Assembly (NCBI RefSeq): GCF_003970385.1
Contig: NZ_RXZH01000001.1
Span: forward strand, 1,059,300-1,123,299
Reading direction: 5' to 3'
Origin: Vibrio aquaticus
GTDB taxonomy: Bacteria; Pseudomonadota; Gammaproteobacteria; Enterobacterales; Vibrionaceae
Length of the DNA: 64,000 nucleotides
The notes under the pieces are model-generated. The model did no database searches, had not been told where the DNA came from, and saw only the letters and a program-made list of their open reading frames with translations. Shown in pieces: positions 35,819 through 44,639 of this stretch (the stretch's first letter is position 1; each line of letters begins with the position of its first letter). The translations under genes and the position numbers were made by a program.

Positions 35819-36784
35819 CTATTGAATCAGAGATAACTCGAAAACGGTCGAGCGATTGCGGCCGTTTTCTTTCGAAAAGTAGAGCGCTTTATCGGCGTGT
35901 TCTAACCAATTCATATAGCTGGTCTGGTTTGGGGAAAGCTCACAGATGCCAAGGCTCATGGTGTATTTCACATTATGGCCTTCGCAAGACACCACCGACT
36001 TTTCGATCTTCTTGCGCAGTCGCTCGGTAAAGTACAGTGCCTGGCTTGCACAGGTGTCTGGCAAAATGACGGTAAACTCTTCGCCGCCATAGCGACCGCA
36101 GATATCGGAAGCGCGAGAGGCCTTTCGCAATTCGTCAGCGGTGTGTCGAATGACTTGATCCCCAACGGTATGCCCGTAGGTGTCGTTGACTCGTTTAAAG
36201 TGGTCTATATCGAAAATAACCACGGTTGATGTGCTGCCCGATAGCTGGCAACGCTCATATTCATTTTGTAAGCAGTTTTCCCAGTATCGACGGTTAAACA
36301 GTTGAGTTAAGCCATCGGTTCGGCTCAGGTTAGAGAGCTTTTCATTTGAGTCAATCAAGTGGATCTTGTTCTTAGCAATATCCGTCACGTCGTTGATGAT
36401 CAAGCTAACGTGTGAGACTTCTCCATTGACCGAGGTTAGGGGAGAAAAAGTCACATTCTGACGCATCTCTGCCAAGCTGTTTGAAATTGGGCTAAAGTTC
36501 TTAAACTTAAATAGGTAAGGGCGATCTTCCCAACAAGAGAAGCCACGACTGTTGAGCTTGAACGAGGTGTTAATTTTTCTGCGTAGCCAAGCTTCTGGCA
36601 AATCAGGCACAACATCAAACAGCACCTTGCCTAAGATTTTGTCAGCCGTAATGCCACTGTACGACTGCATGAATGAGTTCCAAGCACACACCTTATACTC
36701 GTGATCGACCACGATCAGACCAGCATCAAGGTCGCCGATAATTTGCATTGCCCAGTGAAAATCGCTCAGTTCATTTGGTGTCAT
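35819..36784 (-). CDS. PAS-GGDEF diguanylate cyclase
   Basis: 321 aa. A PAS domain at about residues 8-125 (DLDAGLIVVDHEYKVCAWNSFMQSYSGI), then a GGDEF domain (about 150-315) with VVIFDIDHFKRVNDTYGHTVGD and the active-site variant GGEEF. The RxxD inhibitory site is intact (RASDICGRYGGEEF). There are no membrane segments, so it acts in the cytoplasm. It should synthesise c-di-GMP and be product-inhibited. The start overlaps the stop of the response regulator by ATGA, so both are produced together and probably interact. Confidence 0.94.
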   Translation of the reverse strand: MTPNELSDFHWAMQIIGDLDAGLIVVDHEYKVCAWNSFMQSYSGITADKILGKVLFDVVPDLPEAWLRRKINTSFKLNSRGFSCWEDRPYLFKFKNFSPISNSLAEMRQNVTFSPLTSVNGEVSHVSLIINDVTDIAKNKIHLIDSNEKLSNLSRTDGLTQLFNRRYWENCLQNEYERCQLSGSTSTVVIFDIDHFKRVNDTYGHTVGDQVIRHTADELRKASRASDICGRYGGEEFTVILPDTCASQALYFTERLRKKIEKSVVSCEGHNVKYTMSLGICELSPNQTSYMNWLEHADKALYFSKENGRNRSTVFELSLIQ

Positions 36785-37764
36785 AGTATGCTCGCTAAGA
36801 TCTGTTCAATGGCTGTGGTTGACTCGTTATCCATCAAGAAAACAACATCACAAACCACATCGAGGGTTTTCGCGGTATAAACGAACTCAATCGTGAAAAC
36901 ATCTTTATCGTGCTCGGCTAAAAACTGATGACAGTTGAGTGAGACTTGCAGAGCAGATTTCTCCAATACGATAGGTTGGCGTAAGGAAACAGAGATATCG
37001 AGCTGCTTGCTGAATGAAACAAGAAAAGAAGAGATCAGCAAATTAGCAATGTCGAGAATCACTTCATTGGTTGAGTTGGATTCTTCATCCCCCATTAAAC
37101 TGCCGAGTTTATCCAGCTCAGGGCCATGTAAACAAACAAGCGCTTCGCCGTTGATACCATTCCCAGCAAACCTCTGTGATACCGCGCGGTACTCAGAGTT
37201 ATTAACGATGTCTTGCACCGCCATTTTCAGCTCAGATTGATGTAGGAACGCCACATTGGGCAATGGCATTTCAATGAAGTGGCCGACTTGTTCCGCAATC
37301 AATGAAGCACTTGTGCCGAGCGCAACATTACTCATTTCTTGCACGTTAGCAATCAGGTCAATCTGTTGGCTTGGCTTCGATGGTTTAGACGCTGTGGAGT
37401 GATGCAGTGGAATATTGTATTTAGCAAATAGCTGATGCAAATCGTGGTGCTTAAAGGGTTTCTCAATGAAATCCAATGCCCCGAGTTCAAAACAGCGTTG
37501 CTGGGCAGAGCTTTGAATATCGCCAGATACAACGACAACTTTGGTCGGGTAGTCATTAACTGGTAAAGACGCGAGCACTTCAAAACCATCCATTACTGGC
37601 ATGGTGAGATCGAGAAAGAGTAGGTCGATATCATGGCTAGCGATAATATCTAATGCTTCTCGCCCATCTTCGGCTTGGAAGATCTCGATTGATCCCGTGA
37701 GGTTGATTTCTCTAATGATTGCTTTACGTGCGATTTTGGAATCATCGCAGACCAGTATATTCAT
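36781..37764 (-). CDS. Response regulator with CheX/CheC-like output domain
   Basis: 327 aa. The receiver domain at residues 1-120 has acidic D7/D8 and phospho-acceptor D52 (FLDLTMPVMDG), T/S at VVSGD and K in EKPF. The C-terminal about 180 residues resemble the CheC/CheX phosphatase family (SLMGDEESNSTNEVILDIANLLISSFLVSFSKQL), which dephosphorylates CheY-P. This looks like a two-component output with its own phosphatase, coupled by ATGA to the diguanylate cyclase. It may tune a chemotaxis-like pathway to c-di-GMP. No histidine kinase is adjacent. Confidence 0.85.
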   Translation of the reverse strand: MNILVCDDSKIARKAIIREINLTGSIEIFQAEDGREALDIIASHDIDLLFLDLTMPVMDGFEVLASLPVNDYPTKVVVVSGDIQSSAQQRCFELGALDFIEKPFKHHDLHQLFAKYNIPLHHSTASKPSKPSQQIDLIANVQEMSNVALGTSASLIAEQVGHFIEMPLPNVAFLHQSELKMAVQDIVNNSEYRAVSQRFAGNGINGEALVCLHGPELDKLGSLMGDEESNSTNEVILDIANLLISSFLVSFSKQLDISVSLRQPIVLEKSALQVSLNCHQFLAEHDKDVFTIEFVYTAKTLDVVCDVVFLMDNESTTAIEQILASIL

Positions 37765-37983
37765 AGCGTTTAATACATTCTTTAAACAGAATGGTGTTTT
37801 TATAGGGTTTTGGAGGACATTGCAAGGGCGATTTTAGCTAAATTGTTATTTTTATAAACAAGAGCACTCGTTTTTTTAACATAAATGCGGTTGGGGTTTT
37901 GATTTTGACAAATAGTTGACGTCAATAAATTGCGCTGAGATTTCAATATAGTAAGCAGGGTGCATAAGTTTGGAGGTTGTTTA

Positions 37984-38013
37984 TAAAAAAAGCCCGTGGA
38001 CTAAACGGGCTTT
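37984..38013 (-). terminator. Terminator of alkyl sulfatase A
   Basis: Read on the minus strand: AAAGCCCGT, loop, ACGGGCTTT, then a T-run from the seven A at 37984-37990 region. It lies about 30 bp after the stop. Confidence 0.85.
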
Positions 38014-38044
38014 GAGTTAGTAACCTATTTATGGTTGATTTGAT

Positions 38045-40012
38045 TTATGGGGTAACGACACCGAACCACATATCAAATTTGTCGAAGACAGACATCAGCG
38101 TCTTGAATTGCGCTGGGTTTGAAACGCTAAAGTCACCTGCCTTCATTTCATCTTGCAATGTGGCTTGTTTCGTCATCATGTTTTCAAACGCTTGACGCGT
38201 CATGGTGATGGTTAAATCTGCATCATTAAACTGCTTGCCGGAGTATGACTTCAGTACCGAGTTGCTTAGATCCATCGCATATTGACCATCGCCAGTGACA
38301 TCAATGTTGACCTTAATATCTAAGCCTTTCGCGGCCTCCGGTTTCACTGTTACGCCAAGGTAGTTCATGAACTGATCAAACGGCATATTTTTAGCAATCG
38401 CGGCTGTGTTTGGTGTGGCTACCGGTTTGATACCTTCACGCAGTTCTTTCGCACCGCCTAGGTAGTAATTACGCCATGGGCCAGACTCCGCTTGATAACC
38501 TAATTGCTCCATCGCATCGGCTTCAAGGTAGCGAGCATCCATATTGTCTGGATTAGCAAACGTAACATTGTTTAGCAGGGTGACAGCCCAGCGATATTCG
38601 CCCTTCTCAATCGCAGTTTCAGCAAGACTGATCACCTTATCTTCACCGCCCATTGCTTCAACGTATTTTGTGCCTTGCTCTGTTGGAGTGAGTGGGTTTA
38701 AGTTAGCCGGGTTGCCATCCCACCAGGCGCCAAAATAGAAGTCATAGGTTGCTCGGGCATTGTGTGACACCGTGCCGTAGTAGCCGCGGTTGTACCATTC
38801 TTTGCCAAGTGAATCTGGCAGTTTGATCGACGCCGAAATTTCATTTGGTGTGTAGCCCTTGTTGGCTAAACGCAATGTTTGGTCGTGAACAAATTTGTAC
38901 ATATCACGCGTTTTCTCTAGCTGATTCTGAATGTTCTCTTTGCCGAATGTAGGCCAGTGGTGAGAAGCAATCATAGTATCCGCTTTGTCGCCATAGGCAT
39001 GCAGAACATCATCGATGTAATCGGCCCAAGAGGAAGCATCTCGCGTTTTAGCACCGCGTAGCGTCGAGATGTTGTGCACCGTATGCGTCATCACCTCAGC
39101 TGCCATCATGGTTTTGTATTGCGGGAAATAGAACATGAACTCTGATGGTGCCTCTGACTCTTGAGCCATGACGACTTCAAGTTTCACGCCATCTACTTCC
39201 ATTTCTTGTCCTGTAATGTTGGCGATGTGTGTTGGTTTTACAATGCCCGGTGAACCTGAAGAGGTAGTCTTACCCAAGCCACCGTCCACTTGTCCCTTAC
39301 TGCTTGCTTCCAGTAAGTTACCGTACATATAGGAAGCGCGGCGAGACATAGTGTTACCAGCCATTAGGTTTTCTGCAATCGAGTGGTCGAAGAAGCCCTC
39401 TGGCGCGAGGATATCGACTTTACCTGCGTCTATGTCTGCTTGGCTTGTCACGCCTAAAATGCCGCCAAAGTGGTCAACGTGTGAGTGAGTAAAGATAACC
39501 CCAGTCACAGGTAAATCTTCTACGTGATCGCGTAACAGCTTGAGGCCAGCTGCGGCAGTTTCTGGTGAAATAAGTGGGTCAACCACTACCCAGCCATCAT
39601 CACCGCGAATGAATGACATGACAGATAGATCAAAGCCGCGAACCTGATAAATCCCCTCTTTGATTTTGAATAAGCCATCAATGTTGTTCAGTTTTGCCTG
39701 GCGAAGAAGTGAAGGGTTGATGGTATCTGTGCCTTGGTTTTGATCGATAAAGTCATATTTACTGAAATCCCAAATAACCTTTCCATCGGCATCTTTTATG
39801 GTCTGCTCGGGCCAAGTTGCAATAAAGCCATGAGATGCGTTGTCAAAATCCCCTTGGTTTGCAAAGTCTAGATACTGCTTCAGTTGTTCGTTTTTGGTAA
39901 TGGTGAATTTAGAAGCGTCTTTGGATGTGCTCGTTGTTGGCGCAGCAAAGCTAAATGCTGGAGCAAGAGTGGCAATGATAGCCAGTGACACGATTGATTT
40001 TTGAAGTTTCAT
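38045..40012 (-). CDS. Secreted alkyl sulfatase A (MBL-fold, SdsA/BDS1-like)
   Basis: 655 aa with a signal peptide (VSLAIIATLAPAFSFAAP). The metallo-beta-lactamase core carries THSHVDHFGG (HxHxDH) and later zinc residues (ASHHWPTFG, RGAKTRDASSWADYIDD). A central dimerisation/TPR-like region follows (EKGEYRWAVTLLNNVTFANPDNMDARYLEADAMEQLGYQAESGPWRNYYLGG), then a C-terminal SCP2-like lipid-binding domain. These enzymes cleave primary alkyl sulfates such as SDS to alcohol plus sulfate in the periplasm. A separate LysR gene lies just upstream on the same strand. Confidence 0.93.
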   Translation of the reverse strand: MKLQKSIVSLAIIATLAPAFSFAAPTTSTSKDASKFTITKNEQLKQYLDFANQGDFDNASHGFIATWPEQTIKDADGKVIWDFSKYDFIDQNQGTDTINPSLLRQAKLNNIDGLFKIKEGIYQVRGFDLSVMSFIRGDDGWVVVDPLISPETAAAGLKLLRDHVEDLPVTGVIFTHSHVDHFGGILGVTSQADIDAGKVDILAPEGFFDHSIAENLMAGNTMSRRASYMYGNLLEASSKGQVDGGLGKTTSSGSPGIVKPTHIANITGQEMEVDGVKLEVVMAQESEAPSEFMFYFPQYKTMMAAEVMTHTVHNISTLRGAKTRDASSWADYIDDVLHAYGDKADTMIASHHWPTFGKENIQNQLEKTRDMYKFVHDQTLRLANKGYTPNEISASIKLPDSLGKEWYNRGYYGTVSHNARATYDFYFGAWWDGNPANLNPLTPTEQGTKYVEAMGGEDKVISLAETAIEKGEYRWAVTLLNNVTFANPDNMDARYLEADAMEQLGYQAESGPWRNYYLGGAKELREGIKPVATPNTAAIAKNMPFDQFMNYLGVTVKPEAAKGLDIKVNIDVTGDGQYAMDLSNSVLKSYSGKQFNDADLTITMTRQAFENMMTKQATLQDEMKAGDFSVSNPAQFKTLMSVFDKFDMWFGVVTP

Positions 40013-40133
40013 ATATGGTCTCTCTCTTATTTGGCGGATTGGATTTCCGCCGTTGATGGAGAGAGTTTAGAAAACATGGATTTATCAATCGATAGGGCAA
40101 AGTTTAAATGTGGATTTAGTTTTATTTAATTAA

Positions 40134-41039
40134 TTAGCTGTTTCGATGCAGGTGAGTCACTTGAAGTAAGGTCTCTTTTAGCCATTGGTGACCAGTATCT
40201 TGCTGTTGAGAATGATGCCAGGTCATATAAACGGGTAGGGTCTTTAGGTCAAAAGGGAGCGGGAGTACTTGCATCTGATGTGCGGGGGCTAATAGGTTGG
40301 CATGCCATTGACTCGTTACACATAGCCAGTCCGTTTGGGCTGCCATCATTACGGCATTACAGATCGAGTCGGTTTTGTAGGCGATATCACGTGAGGGCTG
40401 TGGCTCAATTGCCAAAGAGTCGACGATATCTTGGTTAAGGCGTTGAGTGCCCCACAATAAGTGTTTCTCTGCAAAGAACTGTTGATGACTGATACTGCCT
40501 TGAATACGCGGATGGTCACGATGGCAAACCACCACAAGAGGGAGCTCTAATAACAGTTCGTTGTGATAACCGTGTTCATTCAGTGGTGTGGTTGCGATCA
40601 CTAAATCGACTCGACGCATACGCAAATTTGCCTGACGCTGCGTTTCGTCGTCATATTCAACATCGGCGGTAAGTTTCACGTTCGGTGCGTGTTGGTCTCG
40701 ATACTGAACGAGCGGGGGGACTAGGATCAAATCGAGATCTTTATGGCTAGAGAGTCGGAAAGTGCGCTGACTTAATTCAGGGCTGAACTGTTGACGCGAC
40801 TTGGCACCGTTTAATAGTAACGACAGTGGCTCTTGAATCTCTTCATGCAGCTCTATCGCGAAGTTGGTTGGTGCAATGCCGCGTCCTTTGCGGATAAAGA
40901 GTGGATCTTGATATTGCTCTCTGAGCCTATTGAGCGCATGGCTGACTGCGGGAGCAGTTATCTCTAAGCGGTCAGCAGCATCATTAACACTGCGAGTCTT
41001 CATGACTACATCGAATGTTTTGAGTAAATTGAGATCCAT
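40134..41039 (-). CDS. LysR-family regulator next to sulfatase A
   Basis: 301 aa. N-terminal winged HTH (MDLNLLKTFDVVMKTRSVNDAADRLEITAPAVSHALNRLREQYQDPLFIRKGRGIAPT) and a type 2 periplasmic-binding-like effector domain from about residue 90. NahR/LeuO-type members often start with this DLNLL pattern. It is upstream of, and codirectional with, alkyl sulfatase A across a 121-bp gap, so control of that gene is plausible; co-transcription is possible but the gap suggests its own promoter. Confidence 0.9.
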   Translation of the reverse strand: MDLNLLKTFDVVMKTRSVNDAADRLEITAPAVSHALNRLREQYQDPLFIRKGRGIAPTNFAIELHEEIQEPLSLLLNGAKSRQQFSPELSQRTFRLSSHKDLDLILVPPLVQYRDQHAPNVKLTADVEYDDETQRQANLRMRRVDLVIATTPLNEHGYHNELLLELPLVVVCHRDHPRIQGSISHQQFFAEKHLLWGTQRLNQDIVDSLAIEPQPSRDIAYKTDSICNAVMMAAQTDWLCVTSQWHANLLAPAHQMQVLPLPFDLKTLPVYMTWHHSQQQDTGHQWLKETLLQVTHLHRNS

Positions 41040-41122
41040 GAGTATTTCCGTTGTTACTGGCCTGAGATGAATGACACGAAATCGAGTTCAGCGCTTCGAA
41101 ACGACAATATTACTCCTTTGCC

Positions 41123-42016
41123 TTAGTCAAAGTAAGATTTTAGCTTGTCTCTTAGCCATATATTGGATGGGCTGTTTCGGTCGCGATTGTGCGCCATAAG
41201 ACGATAACGAATTGGGATGTCAGTGAAAGGGGAATCAATCACTTGAATATCCAACTTATCAGCAAACAGTTTTGCAATGCTCCTAGTCATAGTGGCAATG
41301 CAATCGCAGGTAGACACCATCGACATTTGCGAAACTAGTGAAGTGCATTCAGCCGCGACTTTACGTTCACTCAAGTTCTCTTCGGTGAAGTAGTCAGCAA
41401 GGTAAGCATCTTCTCGGCGCAGTTTTAGCGTGATGTGCTTTTCGTTGTAAAACTGCGCTTTGTCGATCTTACTTGAAATTCTCGGGTGCCCTTTTCTTGC
41501 TATCACACAAATATTGTCTTCAAACAGAGGTTCTGTGAAATACGCTTTGGTTGAATGCTCGGCAAATTCTATCGCGAGATCGGCTTGGTGCTGATTCAGT
41601 CCATGCAACAGCTGTTCTTCATTCGAGTGCGTCGATTGAAGCTCAATGGTTACGTTGCCTAGTGTAGTGTCAGCTTCGATTTTTGGTACCAACATTAGCA
41701 TTACTGGCTCAGAGGTATACACCACAAACTTTCTGTGTTGCTCCGTACTAAACCCATCAAGATTTTCCAGCGCATTACTAATTTGTATTAGCGCGGGCTC
41801 AACCTGACGGATCAATTCTTGCGCGTGGTGTGTGGGTGCAATGCCCCGTCCCGAGCGTACGAACAGTGGGCTGCCCACTTGGCTCTGTAACCGCTTTAGT
41901 AATCCACTGACTCCTGGTTGAGTCAGCCCCATCTCTTCCGCTGCCAGTGTTATAGACCCATGGCGGTAAACCGAGATGAAGACTTTAAGTAGATTTAAAT
42001 CGAGATTCTTTAGCAT
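41123..42016 (-). CDS. LysR-family regulator divergent from sulfatase B
   Basis: 297 aa from ATG 42016 (MLKNLDLNLLKVF); an ATG at 42025 gives three more residues and neither has a strong RBS. HTH at about residues 5-62 (GSITLAAEEMGLTQPGVSGLLKRLQSQVGSPLFVRSGRGIAPT), then the effector domain. It belongs to the same DLNLL-type subgroup as the neighbouring LysR. It is divergent from alkyl sulfatase B with 115 bp between them, the classical LysR arrangement for activation of the divergent gene. Confidence 0.9.
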   Translation of the reverse strand: MLKNLDLNLLKVFISVYRHGSITLAAEEMGLTQPGVSGLLKRLQSQVGSPLFVRSGRGIAPTHHAQELIRQVEPALIQISNALENLDGFSTEQHRKFVVYTSEPVMLMLVPKIEADTTLGNVTIELQSTHSNEEQLLHGLNQHQADLAIEFAEHSTKAYFTEPLFEDNICVIARKGHPRISSKIDKAQFYNEKHITLKLRREDAYLADYFTEENLSERKVAAECTSLVSQMSMVSTCDCIATMTRSIAKLFADKLDIQVIDSPFTDIPIRYRLMAHNRDRNSPSNIWLRDKLKSYFD

Positions 42017-42131
42017 AGCTACCATTACATAACGTTTTGTGATGTTTTAAATGCAGTTTCATGTATGTATTGCTATGTGTCAACGGGGTATCTTAATCCC
42101 ATACCCAATACCAAGACCTAAGAGGTTCGTT

Positions 42132-44153
42132 ATGAAAGCTCGTTTTTCTCCTACCATTTTATCATTAGCTATTGCCGTATCATTTGGCGCTGTGGCGAAT
42201 GACTATGCATCGATCGACACTTATGAAGGTAAGCCTGCATCGGCGCATACTAAAGCGGCCAACAGTGACGTGGCGAAAAGCTTACCTTGGGAAGATACGT
42301 CTGCTTTTGAGCGCACAAAACGTGGATTGATCGCTGAGTTTGGGACTCATGAAGCGGGCGAGCTCAAAAATAGATTTGAGTACATGACGGATATGTCCGT
42401 TGAAGATCTGCCGCCTACGGTTAATCCATCGATTTGGCGTCAAGGTATGCTGAACTACGCTGCTGGTGGCTTGTATGAAGTGACCGACGGTGTTTATCAA
42501 ATTCGAGGTGCGGACCTTTCTAATATGACCATCTACCGCACTGATAACGGTTATGTGATTCACGATCCTCTGCTATCCAAAGAAGCGGCGGCGGCCTCTT
42601 GGGAGTTTGCTAAAGAGCATTTACCAGCGATTAATGGTGAGCATAAGATCACTGGTTTAATTTACTCACACATGCACGCTGACCACTTTGGAGGCTCTCG
42701 TGGCGTCGTAGAGTCTGGCGACTTTGCCGAAGATGCAGAAATTTACGCACCGAAAGACTTCATTAAAGAGCTAGCGGATGAGAACGTGATTGCCGGAACC
42801 GCAATGGGGCGTCGTGCTAACTACCAATACGGAACGACCCTAGATAACAACACCAAAGGCATTGTTGATAACGCACTGGGCTTAGGCACATCTCGCGGTA
42901 AAGTCACCTTAGTTGCACCGACACATGAAATTCAAGAGCGTGAAAAAGTCATTACCATTGATGGCCTTGAGTTCTTGGCGATCAACATGCCAGGTGCAGA
43001 AGCGCCAGCAGAAATTGTACTTTATGTACCTAAGTACCGCTCTTTGAACACAGCAGAACTGACGTACGACGGTATGCACAATATCTACACTTTCCGAGGT
43101 GCAAAAGTACGTGATTCATTGGTTTGGACTAAATATCTGACCGAGCTGAAGATGCGTTTTGTTGATGGTGGCTTGGTGGATAATATCCACGCGGCACACT
43201 CAGCGCCTGTGTGGAATGATGCGAATACTGAGGTGAATGAAATCTCAGAATACATGACGCTGCAACGCGATAACTATGGCTTTATTCATAACCAAGCGAT
43301 GCGCCTAGCGAACCACGGGGTCACCATTAATGACGTTGGCCGTGAGATTGAAAAGATTATTCCTCAATCTCAAATCGACACTTGGCACACCAATGGTTAC
43401 CACGGTTCTTATAGCCATAACGCGCGTGCAGTGGTGAACTTATACTTGGGTTACCATGACATGAACCCAGTTAACACCAACCCGCTGCAAAGCGTAGAGA
43501 AATCTTGTGTGTATGTGAATGCCGCTGGTGCTGATACGCTATACAAAGCAGGTATGAAGCACTTCGAACAAGGTGAATACCAAGAAGCTTCTCAATTGTT
43601 TAATGACCTCGTTCTGTGTAACCCGAGCAACATTGATTACCGTTTTGCACTGGCCGACAGTTTCGAACAGCAAGGCTATCAGTCTGAAACCATGGCATGG
43701 CGAAACAGCTACTTGCAAGGTGCCGTAGAGCTACGTACTGGCGACATCCAACCCTCAATCAAGTTGGCTTCAGAAGACGTAATAGCGAACACACCAACAG
43801 GCATGTTCCTAGACTTTATCGCCGTTACGTTAAATGCACAGAAAGCGGAAGCCGCAGGTCTAGATTTCAACTTTGGGGTTTACCACCCAGACGTTGGCGA
43901 GCGTTACTACGGTGAAGTCTCTAATGCCAATATGTCGAACATTGAAGTCGACAATATCCCAAGCGTGGACTTTGAGCTGATTATTCATAAATCGGACTTC
44001 ACGAAAGTAGTGCTAGGTGACACAACCTTAGATGAACTCTTCCTGTCAGGACAAGCAGGCGTTAAAGGAGATGCCTCAATCATCAAGCAATTAGCGGGTA
44101 CACTCGATAAGTTTGATGGAATGTTTGAAATCTTACCAATGCCGAAGAAGTAG
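42132..44153 (+). CDS. Secreted alkyl sulfatase B (MBL-fold)
   Basis: 673 aa from ATG 42132 (AGAGG upstream). Signal peptide MKARFSPTILSLAIAVSFGAVAND. The metal motif is SHMHADHFGG, followed by FRGAKVRDSLVWTKYLTEL and HSAPVWNDANTEV; the conserved NGYHGSYSHNARAVVNLYLGYHDMNP is also found in sulfatase A in similar form. The C-terminal SCP2-like domain is present (VDFELIIHKSDFTKVVLGDTTLDELFLSG). The same domain plan as sulfatase A but clearly diverged, so an ancient duplication or separate acquisition; substrate chain length may differ. Divergent LysR upstream. Confidence 0.92.
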   Translation: MKARFSPTILSLAIAVSFGAVANDYASIDTYEGKPASAHTKAANSDVAKSLPWEDTSAFERTKRGLIAEFGTHEAGELKNRFEYMTDMSVEDLPPTVNPSIWRQGMLNYAAGGLYEVTDGVYQIRGADLSNMTIYRTDNGYVIHDPLLSKEAAAASWEFAKEHLPAINGEHKITGLIYSHMHADHFGGSRGVVESGDFAEDAEIYAPKDFIKELADENVIAGTAMGRRANYQYGTTLDNNTKGIVDNALGLGTSRGKVTLVAPTHEIQEREKVITIDGLEFLAINMPGAEAPAEIVLYVPKYRSLNTAELTYDGMHNIYTFRGAKVRDSLVWTKYLTELKMRFVDGGLVDNIHAAHSAPVWNDANTEVNEISEYMTLQRDNYGFIHNQAMRLANHGVTINDVGREIEKIIPQSQIDTWHTNGYHGSYSHNARAVVNLYLGYHDMNPVNTNPLQSVEKSCVYVNAAGADTLYKAGMKHFEQGEYQEASQLFNDLVLCNPSNIDYRFALADSFEQQGYQSETMAWRNSYLQGAVELRTGDIQPSIKLASEDVIANTPTGMFLDFIAVTLNAQKAEAAGLDFNFGVYHPDVGERYYGEVSNANMSNIEVDNIPSVDFELIIHKSDFTKVVLGDTTLDELFLSGQAGVKGDASIIKQLAGTLDKFDGMFEILPMPKK

Positions 44154-44182
44154 TTGAGGCACTTGAGACATAAATAAAACGA

Positions 44183-44211
44183 AGCCCCGCAGTTTGCGGG
44201 GCATTCTTTTT
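44183..44211 (+). terminator. Terminator of sulfatase B
   Basis: GCCCCGCA, loop GTT, TGCGGGGC, then ATTCTTTTT. It may also act weakly on the minus strand for the immunity gene. Confidence 0.85.
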
Positions 44212-44252
44212 CGTGTGGGACTGCTTAGAGTTTGGTGGCACTCTCGACTCGT

Positions 44253-44639
44253 TTATTTCACATATGATTCGCATACCTCAGACTTTAAAGCGATGGCAAC
44301 CAGCCTTTCCTCATACTGCCTCAGTACTAATGGTATTTGGGCGTGGTAGTTACCTTGCTTAGCCTGATCTAGAAAACAAATATGTAAGCTATCGCCCTTC
44401 TTTTTGAGTAACTTGATGGAATAGAACCAGTATTCATCTTCCAGTTGAATTTCATGCTCTGTAAAGACTGGAGAAGGAAGCTGATCGAACTCAGGTAAAT
44501 ATGTTTCGTTGTTAGACCGCATAGGCATTAGAGAACTATTGAAAGTAGTAATGTCTAACTTGTTATAGATGTTCTGCAGATCCGAAGACCAAGATAAACT
44601 CGAGCAAATGATTCCGATTATAAGAATAAATAGTCTCAT
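44253..44639 (-). CDS. Probable periplasmic type VI immunity protein (TsiV3-like role)
   Basis: 128 aa with a signal peptide (LFILIIGIICSSLSWSS), so exported to the periplasm, where the VgrG lysozyme domain would act. The start overlaps the vgrG stop by ATGA, the tight coupling expected of effector-immunity pairs. The mature part has two Cys (HICFLD and SEVCESY) that could form a disulfide. I do not recognise a domain; the immunity role is inferred from order, signal peptide and coupling, in parallel with V. cholerae vgrG-3/tsiV3. Confidence 0.75.
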   Translation of the reverse strand: MRLFILIIGIICSSLSWSSDLQNIYNKLDITTFNSSLMPMRSNNETYLPEFDQLPSPVFTEHEIQLEDEYWFYSIKLLKKKGDSLHICFLDQAKQGNYHAQIPLVLRQYEERLVAIALKSEVCESYVK

